From assembly GCA_964057225.1 (NCBI GenBank), contig OZ059899.1, positions 19,538,501 through 19,602,500 of the forward strand: a DNA stretch of 64,000 bases, read 5' to 3'. The number at the start of each line of letters is the position of its first letter. Positions within the stretch are counted from its first letter, which is position 1. The notes below the pieces were generated by a model, which was not told the DNA's origin, did no database searches, and was given only the letters and a program-made list of their open reading frames with translations. A program made the position numbers and the translations under genes. Shown here piece after piece: positions 1 through 12,400 of this stretch. Source of the DNA: Auanema rhodensis. Taxonomy: Eukaryota > Nematoda > Chromadorea > Rhabditida > Rhabditidae.

Positions 1-18
1 CAGTTGAAATCTCGGTGC

Positions 19-69
19 ATTTTTAAGCTAGCGCAAATCTGATAACACAGATCGACGCAGCTTAAAAAT
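19..69. repeat. Nested dyad (possible cruciform) in satellite A
   Basis: The outer arms ATTTTTAAGCT (19-29) and AGCTTAAAAAT (59-69) are perfect 11-bp reverse complements. Within the 29-nt loop, GCG (31-33) can pair with CGC (56-58), and ATCTG (37-41) with CAGAT (48-52), leaving a 6-nt tip ATAACA. The same structure recurs in nearly every A monomer. A sporadic A-to-G change in the right arm (AGCTTGAAAAT, for example near 3220 and 4275) weakens one pair. Whether it extrudes as a cruciform or binds a protein is unknown. Confidence 0.85.
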
Positions 70-151
70 CCGCATCGAATGCACTATACAACATTGAGAA
101 ACGCTTAATAAAAAAATTAGTTATGATCGTTTGAAAAATGAAGCATTAGTG

Positions 152-181
152 TATGTTGAGTTTCCATGTACACTCAACATA
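152..181. repeat. Hairpin 1 of satellite A, centre 166.5
   Basis: TATGTTGAGT (152-161) and ACTCAACATA (172-181) are perfect 10-bp reverse complements around a 10-nt loop. Most copies carry T instead of the final A (AACATTGC), leaving a 9-bp stem; the 10-bp form is seen in the copies starting near 131, 1184 and 1886. Two copies (near 14201 and 15253) change GAGTT to GAAGT, which breaks pairs. The centre lies 175 bp before the centre of hairpin 2. Confidence 0.85.
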
Positions 182-203
182 GCTTCCAAAAACATTTTGA
201 CAA

Positions 204-222
204 AAATTTTTCCGAAAAATTT
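204..222. repeat. AT-rich dyad in an A-tract cluster, satellite A
   Basis: AAATTTTT (204-211) and AAAAATTT (215-222) are reverse complements around CCG. The dyad sits in a stretch of repeated A and T runs (about 195-245) whose A-runs recur at roughly helical intervals (starts near 202, 215, 224 and 236). Intrinsic curvature is therefore plausible but not calculated. This is also the most variable part of the monomer, holding the 1-bp deletions near 13539, 14591 and 15643 and several substitutions. Confidence 0.7.
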
Positions 223-330
223 CAAAATAAATTTGCAAAAAGTAGATGTTTTTAGATTCCTTTTTTCAAGGCAAAGACGATGGACAATGTTATTCAACGA
301 AAAAATTAATTCTGCAGGGTGAAAATCGAG

Positions 331-352
331 GATATAAGTGTGAACTTATATC
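331..352. repeat. Hairpin 2 of satellite A, centre 341.5
   Basis: GATATAAGT (331-339) and ACTTATATC (344-352) are perfect 9-bp reverse complements around the tetraloop GTGA. Some copies have GTTATAAGT (for example near 682, 2434 and 3489), which breaks one pair; nearly all others keep the perfect stem. It is the tightest inverted repeat in the monomer. Confidence 0.88.
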
Positions 353-832
353 AGTTGATATCTCGGTGCATTTTTAAGCTAGCGCAAATCTGTTAACACA
401 GATCGACTCAGCTTAAAAATCCGCATCGAATGCACTATACTGCATTGAGAAACGCTTACTACAAAAGTTAGTTATGATCGTTTGAAAAATGATGCATTAG
501 TGTATGTTGAGTTTCCATGTACACTCAACATTGCTTCCAAAAACATTTTGACAAAAATTTTTCCGAAAAATTTCAAAATAAATTTGCAAAAAGTAGATGT
601 TTTTAGATTCCTTTTTTCAAGGCAAAGACGATGGACAATGTTATTCAACGAAAAAATTAATTCTGCAGGGTGAAAATCGAGGTTATAAGTGTGAACTTAT
701 ATCAGTTGATATCTCGGTGCATTTTTAAGCTAGCGCAAATCTGATAACACAGATCGACGCAGCTTAAAAATCCGCATCGAATGCACTATACTGCATTGAG
801 AAACGCTTAATACAAAAGTTAGTTATGATCGT

Positions 833-2236
833 TTGAAAAATGATGCATTAGTGTATGTTGAGTTTCCATGTACACTCAACATTGCTTCCAAAAACATTTT
901 GACAAAAATTTTTCCGAAAAATTTCGAGAAAATTTCGCAAAAAGTAGATGTTTTTAGATTCCTTTTTTCAAGGCAAAGACGATGGACAATGTTATTCAAC
1001 GAAAAAATTATTTCTGCAGGGTGAAAATCGAGGATATAAGTGTGAACTTATATCAGTTGATATCTCGGTGCATTTTTAAGCTAGCGCAAATCTGATAACA
1101 CAGATCGACGCAGCTTAAAAATCCGCATCGAATGCACTATACAACATTGAGAAACGCTTAATACAAAAATTAGTTATGATCGTTTGAAAAATGATGCATT
1201 AGTGTATGTTGAGTTTCCATGTACACTCAACATAGCTTCCAAAAACATTTTGACAAAAATTTTTCCGAAAAATTTCAAAATAAATTTGCAAAAAGTAGAT
1301 GTTTTTAGATTCCTTTTTTCAAGGCAAAGACGATGGACAATGTTATTCAACGAAAAAATTAATTCTGCAGGGTGAAAATCGAGGATATAAGTGTGAACTT
1401 ATATCAGTTGATATCTCGGTGCATTTTTAAGCTAGCGCAAATCTGATAACACAGATCGACGCAGCTTAAAAATCCGCATCGAATGCACTATACTGCATTG
1501 AGAAACGCTTAATACAAAAGTTAGTTATGATCGTTTGAAAAATGATGCATTAGTGTATGTTGAGTTTCCATGTACACTCAACATTGCTTCCAAAAACATT
1601 TTGACAAAAATTTTTCCGAAAAATTTCGAGAAAATTTCGCAAAAAGTAGATGTTTTTAGATTCCTTTTTTCAAGGCAAAGACGATGGACAATGTTATTCA
1701 ACGAAAAAATTATTTCTGCAGGGTGAAAATCGAGGATATAAGTGTGAACTTATATCAGTTGATATCTCGGTGCATTTTTAAGCTAGCGCAAATCTGATAA
1801 CACAGATCGACGCAGCTTAAAAATCCGCATCGAATGCACTATACAACATTGAGAAACGCTTAATACAAAAATTAGTTATGATCGTTTGAAAAATGATGCA
1901 TTAGTGTATGTTGAGTTTCCATGTACACTCAACATAGCTTCCAAAAACATTTTGACAAAAATTTTTCCGAAAAATTTCAAAATAAATTTGCAAAAAGTAG
2001 ATGTTTTTAGATTCCTTTTTTCAAGGCAAAGACGATGGACAATGTTATTCAACGAAAAAATTAATTCTGCAGGGTGAAAATCGAGGATATAAGTGTGAAC
2101 TTATATCAGTTGATATCTCGGTGCATTTTTAAGCTAGCGCAAATCTGATAACACAGATCGACGCAGCTTAAAAATCCGCATCGAATGCACTATACTGCAT
2201 TGAGAAACGCTTAATACAAAAGTTAGTTATGATCGT
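833..2236 (+). repeat. 702-bp dimer (two-monomer higher-order repeat) in satellite A
   Basis: Two monomer types alternate here. One has TTTCGAGAAAATTTCG, AACATTGC and AATTATTTC; the other has TTTCAAAATAAATTTG, AACATAGC and AATTAATTC. The pair starting near 833/1184 is repeated near 1535/1886 with no difference I noticed. This indicates a recent tandem duplication of a two-monomer block. Block edges are approximate, because identical flanking monomer sequence hides the breakpoints. Confidence 0.8.
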
Positions 2237-3640
2237 TTGAAAAATGATGCATTAGTGTATGTTGAGTTTCCATGTACACTCAACATTGCTTCCAAAAACA
2301 TTTTGACAAAAATTTTTCCGAAAAATTTCGAGAAAATTTCGCAAAAAGTAGATGTTTTTAGATTCCTTTTTTCAAGGCAAAGACGATGGACAATGTTATT
2401 CAACGAAAAAATTAATTCTGCAGGGTGAAAATCGAGGTTATAAGTGTGAACTTATATCAGTTGATATCTCGGTGCATTTTTAAGCTAGCGCAAATCTGAT
2501 AACACAGATCGACGCAGCTTAAAAATCCGCATCGAATGCACTATACTGCATTGAGAAACGCTTAATACAAAAGTTAGTTATGATCGTTTGAAAAATGATG
2601 CATTAGTGTATGTTGAGTTTCCATGTACACTCAACATTGCTTCCAAAAACATTTTGACAAAAATTTTTCCGAAAAATTTCGAGAAAATTTCGCAAAAAGT
2701 AGATGTTTTTAGATTCCTTTTTTCAAGGCAAAGACGATGGACAATGTTATTCAACGAAAAAATTATTTCTGCAGGGTGAAAATCGAGGATATAAGTGTGA
2801 ACTTATATCAGTTGATATCTCGGTGCATTTTTAAGCTAGCGCAAATCTGATAACACAGATCGACGCAGCTTAAAAATCCGCATCGAATGCACTATACTGC
2901 ATTGAGAAACGCTTACTACAAAAGTTAGTTATGATCGTTTGAAAAATGATGCATTAGTGTATGTTGAGTTTCCATGTACACTCAACATTGCTTCCAAAAA
3001 CATTTTGACAAAAATTTTTCCGAAAAATTTTAAAATAATTTCGCAAAAAGTAGATGTTTTTAGATTCCTTTTTTCAAGGCAAAGACGATGGACAATGTTA
3101 TTCAACGAAAAAATTATTTCTGCAGGGTGAAAATCGAGGATATAAGTGTGAACTTATATCAGTTGATATCTCGGTGCATTTTTAAGCTAGCGCAAATCTG
3201 ATAACACAGATCGACGCAGCTTGAAAATCCGCATCAAATGCACTATACAACATTGAGAAACGCTTAATACAAAAATTAGTTATGATCGTTTGAAAAATGA
3301 TGCATTAGTGTATGTTGAGTTTCCATGTACACTCAACATTGCTTCCAAAAACATTTTGACAAAAATTTTTCCGAAAAATTTCGAGAAAATTTCGCAAAAA
3401 GTAGATGTTTTTAGATTCCTTTTTTTAAGGCAAAGACGATGGACAATGTTATTCAACGAAAAAATTAATTCTGCAGGGTGAAAATCGAGGTTATAAGTGT
3501 GAACTTATATCAGTTGATATCTCGGTGCATTTTTAAGCTAGCGCAAATCTGATAACACAGATCGACGCAGCTTAAAAATCCGCATCGAATGCACTATACA
3601 ACATTGAGAAACGCTTAATACAAAAATTAGTTATGATCGT

Positions 3641-6450
3641 TTGAAAAATGATGCATTAGTGTATGTTGAGTTTCCATGTACACTCAACATTGCTTCCAAA
3701 AACATTTTGACAAAAATTTTTTCGAAAAATTTTAAAATAATTTCGCAAAAAGTAGATGTTTTTAGATTCCTTATTTCAAGGCAAAGACGATGGACAATGT
3801 TATTCAACGAAAAAATTAATTCTGCAGGGTGAAAATCGAGGATATAAGTGTGAACTTATATCAGTTGATATCTCGGTGCATTTTTAAGCTAGCGCAAATC
3901 TGATAATACAGATCGACGCAGCTTAAAAATCCGCATCGAATGCACTATACAACATTGAGAAACGCTTAATACAAAAATTAGGTATGATCGTTTGAAAAAT
4001 GATGCATTAGTGTATGTTGAGTTTCCATGTACACTCAACATTGCTTCCAAAAACATTTTGACAAAAATTTTTCCGAAAAATTTTAAAATAATTTCGCAAA
4101 AAGTAGATGTTTTTAGATTCCTTTTTTCAAGGCAAAGACGATGGACAATGTTATTCAACGAAAAAATTATTTCTGCAGGGTGAAAATCGAGGATATAAGT
4201 GTGAACTTATATCAGTTGATATCTCGGTGCGTTTTTAAGCTAGCGCAAATCTGATAACACAGATCGACGCAGCTTGAAAATCCGCATCAAATGCACTATA
4301 CAACATTGAGAAACGCTTAATACAAAAATTAGTTATGATCGTTTGAAAAATGATGCATTAGTGTATGTTGAGTTTCCATGTACACTCAACATTGCTTCCA
4401 AAAACATTTTGACAAAAATTTTTCCGAAAAATTTCGAGAAAATTTCGCAAAAAGTAGATGTTTTTAGATTCCTTTTTTCAAGGCAAAGACGATGGACAAT
4501 GTGTATTCAACGAAAAAATTATTTCTGCAGGGTGAAAATCGAGGATATAAGTGTGAACTTATATCAGTTGATATCTCGGTGCATTTTTAAGCTAGCGCAA
4601 ATCTGATAATACAGATCGACGCAGCTTAAAAATCCGCATCGAATGCACTATACAACATTGAGAAACGCTTAATACAAAAATTAGTTATGATCGTTTGAAA
4701 AATGATGCATTAGTGTATGTTGAGTTTCCATGTACACTCAACATTGCTTCCAAAAACATTTTGACAAAAATTTTTTCGAAAAATTTTAAAATAATTTCGC
4801 AAAAAGTAGATGTTTTTAGATTCCTTATTTCAAGGCAAAGACGATGGACAATGTTATTCAACGAAAAAATTAATTCTGCAGGGTGAAAATCGAGGATATA
4901 AGTGTGAACTTATATCAGTTGATATCTCGGTGCATTTTTAAGCTAGCGCAAATCTGATAATACAGATCGACGCAGCTTAAAAATCCGCATCGAATGCACT
5001 ATACAACATTGAGAAACGCTTAATACAAAAATTAGTTATGATCGTTTGAAAAATGATGCATTAGTGTATGTTGAGTTTCCATGTACACTCAACATTGCTT
5101 CCAAAAACATTTTGACAAAAATTTTTTCGAAAAATTTTAAAATAATTTCGCAAAAAGTAGATGTTTTTAGATTCCTTATTTCAAGGCAAAGACGATGGAC
5201 AATGTTATTCAACGAAAAAATTAATTCTGCAGGGTGAAAATCGAGGATATAAGTGTGAACTTATATCAGTTGATATCTCGGTGCATTTTTAAGCTAGCGC
5301 AAATCTGATAATACAGATCGACGCAGCTTAAAAATCCGCATCGAATGCACTATACAACATTGAGAAACGCTTAATACAAAAATTAGTTATGATCGTTTGA
5401 AAAATGATGCATTAGTGTATGTTGAGTTTCCATGTACACTCAACATTGCTTCCAAAAACATTTTGACAAAAATTTTTCCGAAAAATTTTAAAATAATTTC
5501 GCAAAAAGTAGATGTTTTTAGATTCCTTTTTTCAAGGCAAAGACGATGGACAATGTTATTCAACGAAAAAATTATTTCTGCAGGGTGAAAATCGAGGATA
5601 TAAGTGTGAACTTATATCAGTTGATATCTCGGTGCGTTTTTAAGCTAGCGCAAATCTGATAACACAGATCGACGCAGCTTGAAAATCCGCATCAAATGCA
5701 CTATACAACATTGAGAAACGCTTAATACAAAAATTAGTTATGATCGTTTGAAAAATGATGCATTAGTGTATGTTGAGTTTCCATGTACACTCAACATTGC
5801 TTCCAAAAACATTTTGACAAAAATTTTTCCGAAAAATTTCGAGAAAATTTCGCAAAAAGTAGATGTTTTTAGATTCCTTTTTTCAAGGCAAAGACGATGG
5901 ACAATGTGTATTCAACGAAAAAATTATTTCTGCAGGGTGAAAATCGAGGATATAAGTGTGAACTTATATCAGTTGATATCTCGGTGCATTTTTAAGCTAG
6001 CGCAAATCTGATAATACAGATCGACGCAGCTTAAAAATCCGCATCGAATGCACTATACAACATTGAGAAACGCTTAATACAAAAATTAGTTATGATCGTT
6101 TGAAAAATGATGCATTAGTGTATGTTGAGTTTCCATGTACACTCAACATTGCTTCCAAAAACATTTTGACAAAAATTTTTTCGAAAAATTTTAAAATAAT
6201 TTCGCAAAAAGTAGATGTTTTTAGATTCCTTATTTCAAGGCAAAGACGATGGACAATGTTATTCAACGAAAAAATTAATTCTGCAGGGTGAAAATCGAGG
6301 ATATAAGTGTGAACTTATATCAGTTGATATCTCGGTGCATTTTTAAGCTAGCGCAAATCTGATAATACAGATCGACGCAGCTTAAAAATCCGCATCGAAT
6401 GCACTATACAACATTGAGAAACGCTTAATACAAAAATTAGGTATGATCGT
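3641..6450 (+). repeat. 1405-bp tetramer duplicated in tandem, satellite A
   Basis: A four-monomer block (about 3641-5045) is repeated at about 5046-6450. Two rare markers show this: a 1-bp insertion giving ATGTGTATTC at 4501 and 5906, and GGTGCGTTTTTAAG at about 4228 and 5633. Both pairs are exactly 1405 bp apart (4 x 351 + 1). The two blocks also share the GAAAAATTTTAAAATAATTTCG and CTTATTTCAAGG monomer types in the same order. A few differences, such as GGTATGATC near 3982, arose after or during the duplication. Confidence 0.85.
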
Positions 6451-9400
6451 TTGAAAAATGATGCATTAGTGTATGTTGAGTTTCCATGTACACTCAACAT
6501 TGCTTCCAAAAACATTTTGACAAAAATTTTTCCGAAAAATTTCGAAAAAATTTCGCAAAAAGTAGATGTTTTTAGATTCCTTTTTTCAAGGCAAAGACGA
6601 TGGACAATGTTATTCAACGAAAAAATTATTTCTGCAGGGTGAAAATCGAGGATATAAGTGTGAACTTATATCAGTTGATATCTCGGTGCATTTTTAAGCT
6701 AGCGCAAATCTGATATCACAGATCGACGCAGCTTAAAAATCCGCATCGAATGCACTATACAACATTGAGAAACGCTTAATACAAAAATTAGTTATGATCG
6801 TTTGAAAAATGATGCATTAGTGTATGTTGAGTTTCCATGTACACTCAACATTGCTTCCAAAAACATTTTGACAAAAATTTTTCCGAAAAATTTCAAAATA
6901 ATTTCGCGAAAAGTAGATGTTTTTAGATTCCTTTTTTCAAGGCAAAGACGATGGACAATGTTATTCAACGAAAAAATTATTTCTGCAGGGTGAAAATCGA
7001 GGATATAAGTGTGAACTTATATCAGTTGAAATCTCGGTGCATTTTTAAGCTAGCGCAAATCTGATAATACAGATCGACGCAGCTTAAAAATCCGCATCGA
7101 ATGCACTATACTGCATTGAGAAACGCTTAATACAAAAGTTAGTTATGATCGTTTGAAAAATGATGCATTAGTGTATGTTGAGTTTCCATGTACACTCAAC
7201 ATTGCTTCCAAAAACATTTTGACAAAAATTTTTTCGAAAAATTTTAAAATAATTTCGCAAAAAGTAGATGTTTTTAGATTCCTTATTTCAAGGCAAAGAC
7301 GATGGACAATGTTATTCAACGAAAAAATTAATTCTGCAGGGTGAAAATCAAGGATATAAGTGTGAACTTATATCAGTTGATATCTCGGTGCATTTTTAAG
7401 CTAGCGCAAATCTGATAATACAGATCGACGCAGCTTAAAAATCCGCATCGAATGCACTATACAACATTGAGAAACGCTTAATACAAAAATTAGTTATGAT
7501 CGTTTGAAAAATGATGCATTAGTGTATGTTGAGTTTCCATGTACACTCAACATTGCTTCCAAAAACATTTTGACAAAAATTTTTTCGAAAAATTTTAAAA
7601 TAATTTCGCAAAAAGTAGATGTTTTTAGATTCCTTATTTCAAGGCAAAGACGATGGACAATGTTATTCAACGAAAAAATTAATTCTGCAGGGTGAAAATC
7701 AAGGATATAAGTGTGAACTTATATCAGTTGATATCTCGGTGCATTTTTAAGCTAGCGCAAATCTGATAACACAGATCGACGCAGCTTAAAAATCCGCATC
7801 GAATGCACTATACTACATTGAGAAACGCTTGATACAAAAATTAGGTATGATCGTTTGAAAAATGATGCATTAGTGTATGTTGAGTTTCCATGTACACTCA
7901 ACATTGCTTCCAAAAACATTTTGACAAAAATTTTTCCGAAAAATTTCGAAAAAATTTCGCAAAAAGTAGATGTTTTTAGATTCCTTTTTTCAAGGCAAAG
8001 ACGATGGACAATGTTATTCAACGAAAAAATTATTTCTGCAGGTTGAAAATCGAGGATATAAGTGTGAACTTATATCAGTTGATATCTCGGTGCATTTTTA
8101 AGCTAGCGCAAATCTGATAACACAGATCGACGCAGCTTGAAAATCCGCATCAAATGCACTATACAACATTGAGAAACGCTTAATACAAAAATTAGTTATG
8201 ATCGTTTGAAAAATGATGCATTAGTGTATGTTGAGTTTCCATGTACACTCAACATTGCTTCCAAAAACATTTTGACAAAAATTTTTCCGAAAAATTTCGA
8301 AAAAATTTCGCAAAAAGTAGATGTTTTTAGATTCCTTTTTTCAAGGCAAAGACGATGGACAATGTTATTCAACGAAAAAATTATTTCTGCAGGGTGAAAA
8401 TCGAGGATATAAGTGTGAACTTATATCAGTTGATATCTCGGTGCATTTTTAAGCTAGCGCAAATCTGATAACACAGATCGACGCAGCTTAAAAATTCGCA
8501 TCGAATGCACTATACAACATTGAGAAACGCTTAATACAAAAATTAGTTATGATCGTTTGAAAAATGATGCATTAGTGTATGTTGAGTTTCCATGTACACT
8601 CAACATTGCTTCCAAAAACATTTTGACAAAAATTTTTCCGAAAAATTTCAAAATAATTTCGCGAAAAGTAGATGTTTTTAGATTCCTTTTTTCAAGGCAA
8701 AGACGATGGACAATGTTATTCAACGAAAAAATTATTTCTGCAGGGTGAAAATCGAGGATATAAGTGTGAACTTATATCAGTTGATATCTCGGTGCATTTT
8801 TAAGCTAGCGCAAATCTGATAACACAGATCGACGCAGCTTAAAAATCCGCATCGAATGCACTATACAACATTGAGAAACGCTTAATACAAAAATTAGTTA
8901 TGATCGTTTGAAAAATGATGCATTAGTGTATGTTGAGTTTCCATGTACACTCAACATTGCTTCCAAAAACATTTTGACAAAAATTTTTCCGAAAAATTTC
9001 AAAATAATTTCGCGAAAAGTAGATGTTTTTAGATTCCTTTTTTCAAGGCAAAGACGATGGACAATGTTATTCAACGAAAAAATTATTTCTGCAGGGTGAA
9101 AATCGAGGATATAAGTGTGAACTTATATCAGTTGAAATCTCGGTGCATTTTTAAGCTAGCGCAAATCTGATAACACAGATCGACGCAGCTTAAAAATCCG
9201 CATCGAATGCACTATACAACATTGAGAAACGCTCAATACAAAAATTAGTTATGATCGTTTGAAAAATGATGCATTAGTGTATGTTGAGTTTCCATGTACA
9301 CTCAACATTGCTTCCAAAAACATTTTGACAAAAATTTTTCCGAAAAATTTCAAAATAATTTCGCGAAAAGTAGATGTTTTTAGATTCCTTTTTTCAAGGC

Positions 9401-12400
9401 AAAGACGATGGACAATGTTATTCAACGAAAAAATTATTTCTGCAGGGTGAAAATCGAGGATATAAGTGTGAACTTATATCAGTTGAAATCTCGGTGCATT
9501 TTTAAGCTAGCGCAAATCTGATAATACAGATCGACGCAGCTTAAAATTCCGCATCGAATGCACTATACTGCATTGAGAAACGCTTAATACAAAAGTTAGT
9601 TATGATCGTTTGAAAAATGATGCATTAGTGTATGTTGAGTTTCCATGTACACTCAACATTGCTTCCAAAAACATTTTGACAAAAATTTTTCCGAAAAATT
9701 TCGAAAAAATTTCGCAAAAAGTAGATGTTTTTAGATTCCTTTTTTCAAGGCAAAGACGATGGACAATGTTATTCAACGAAAAAATTATTTCTGCAGGGTG
9801 AAAATCGAGGATATAAGTGTGAACTTATATCAGTTGATATCTCGGTGCATTTTTAAGCTAGCGCAAATCTGATAACACAGATCGACGCAGCTTAAAAATT
9901 CGCATCGAATGCACTATACAACATTGAGAAACGCTTAATACAAAAATTAGTTATGATCGTTTGAAAAATGATGCATTAGTGTATGTTGAGTTTCCATGTA
10001 CACTCAACATTGCTTCCAAAAACATTTTGACAAAAATTTTTCCGAAAAATTTCAAAATAATTTCGCGAAAAGTAGATGTTTTTAGATTCCTTTTTTCAAG
10101 GCAAAGACGATGGACAATGTTATTCAACGAAAAAATTATTTCTGCAGGGTGAAAATCGAGGATATAAGTGTGAACTTATATCAGTTGATATCTCGGTGTA
10201 TTTTTAAGCTAGCGCAAATCTGATAACACAGATCGACGCAGCTTAAAAATCCGCATCGAATGCACTATACAACATTGAGAAACGCTTAATACAAAAATTA
10301 GTTATGATCGTTTGAAAAATGATGCATTAGTGTATGTTGAGTTTCCATGTACACTCAACATTGCTTCCAAAAACATTTTGACAAAAATTTTTCCGAAAAA
10401 TTTCAAAATAATTTCGCGAAAAGTAGATGTTTTTAGATTCCTTTTTTCAAGGCAAAGACGATGGACAATGTTATTCAACGAAAAAATTATTTCTGCAGGG
10501 TGAAAATCGAGGATATAAGTGTGAACTTATATCAGTTGAAATCTCGGTGCATTTTTAAGCTAGCGCAAATCTGATAACACAGATCGACGCAGCTTAAAAA
10601 TCCGCATCGAATGCACTATACAACATTGAGAAACGCTTAATACAAAAATTAGTTATGATCGTTTGAAAAATGATGCATTAGTGTATGTTCAGTTTCCATG
10701 TACACTCAACATTGCTTCCAAAAACATTTTGACAAAAATTTTTCCGAAAAATTTCAAAATAATTTCGCGAAAAGTAGATGTTTTTAGATTCCTTTTTTCA
10801 AGGCAAAGACGATGGACAGTGTTATTCAACGAAAAAATTATTTCTGCAGGGTGAAAATCGAGGATATAAGTGTGAACTTATATCAGTTGAAATCTCGGTG
10901 CATTTTTAAGCTAGCGCAAATCTGATAATACAGATCGACGCAGCTTAAAAATCCGCATCGAATGCACTATACTGCATTGAGAAACGCTTAATACAAAAAT
11001 TAGTTATGATCGTTTGAAAAATGATGCATTAGTGTATGTTGAGTTTCCATGTACACTCAACATTGCTTCCAAAAACATTTTGACAAAAATTTTTCCGAAA
11101 AATTTTAAAATAATTTCGCAAAAAGTAGATGTTTTTAGATTCCTTTTTTCAAGGCAAAGACGATGGACAATGTTATTCAACGAAAAAATTATTTCTGCAG
11201 GGTGAAAATCGAGGATATAAGTGTGAACTTATATCAGTTGATATCTCGGTGCATTTTTAAGCTAGCGCAAATCTGATAACACAGATCGACGCAGCTTACA
11301 AATCCGCATCGAATGCACTATACAACATTGAGAAACGCTTAATACAAAAATTAGTTATGATCGTTTGAAAAATGATGCATTAGTGTATGTTGAGTTTCCA
11401 TGTACACTCAACATTGCTTCCAAAAACATTTTGACAAAAATTTTTCCGAAAAATTTCAAAATAATTTCGCGAAAAGTAGATGTTTTTAGATTCCTTTTTT
11501 CAAGGCAAAGACGATGGACAATGTTATTCAACGAAAAAATTATTTCTGCAGGGTGAAAATCGAGGATATAAGTGTGAACTTATATCAGTTGATATCTCGG
11601 TGCATTTTTAAGCTAGCGCAAATCTGATAACACAGATCGACGCAGCTTAAAAATCCGCATCGAATGCACTATACTGCATTGAGAAACGCTTAATACAAAA
11701 GTTAGTTATGATCGTTTGAAAAATGATGCATTAGTGTATGTTGAGTTTCCATGTACACTCAACATTGCTTCCAAAAACATTTTGACAAAAATTTTTCCGA
11801 AAAATTTCAAAATAATTTCGCGAAAAGTAGATGTTTTTAGATTCCTTTTTTCAAGGGAAAGACGATGGACAATGTTATTCAACGAAAAAATTGTTTCTGC
11901 AGGGTGAAAATCGAGGATATAAGTGTGAACTTATATCAGTTGATATCTCGGTGCATTTTTAAGCTAGCGCAAATCTGATAACACAGATCGACGCAGCTTA
12001 AAAATCCGCATCGAATGCACTATACTGTATTGAGAAACGCTTAATACAAAAGTTAGTTATGGTCGTTTGAAAAATGATGCATTAGTGTATGTTGAGTTTC
12101 CATGTACACTCAACATTGCTTCCAAAAACATTTTGACAAAAATTTTTCCGAAAAATTTTAAAATAATTTCGCAAAAAGTAGATGTTTTTAGATTCCTTTT
12201 TTCAAGGCAAAGACGATGGACAATGTTATTCAACGAAAAAATTATTTCTGCAGGGTGAAAATCGAGGATATAAGTGTGAACTTATATCAGTTGATATCTC
12301 GGTGCATTTTTAAGCTAGCGCAAATTTGATAACACAGATCGACGCAGCTTAAAAATTCGCATCGAATGCACTATACAACATTGAGAAACGCTTAATACAA

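Larger units (their letters stand above)
1..351 (+). repeat. Reference monomer of satellite A
   Basis: One full period; base 1 corresponds to base 352 of the next copy. In order it holds a nested dyad (19-69), an AT-rich stretch, a hairpin with 10-bp arms (152-181), a block of A/T runs with a short dyad (204-222), a purine-rich stretch ending in a PstI-type CTGCAG (about 312-317), and a second hairpin crossing the monomer boundary (331-352). The main variable sites are GATATC/GAAATC after the second hairpin, AACATAGC/AACATTGC after the first hairpin, GCAAAAAG/GCGAAAAG, and AATTAATTC/AATTATTTC. At 351 bp the unit is almost exactly twice the 176-bp period of satellite B. Confidence 0.9.

Noticed and set aside
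285-305. Partial CENP-B box on the minus strand of satellite A (TTTCGTTGAATAACATT)
   Set aside because: The first half (TTCG and the central A) fits the CENP-B core, but the required CGGG half is absent. TTCGAAAACCGC in some B monomers fails too. At most a degenerate half-site.
3889-8021. 89-codon minus-strand open frames in a few satellite A monomers, and a 62-codon one across the A/B junction (23988-24176)
   Set aside because: The 89-codon frames start with TTG and appear only where a stop codon is lost by a common substitution. The junction frame gains an ATG from filler DNA. None is kept in most copies.
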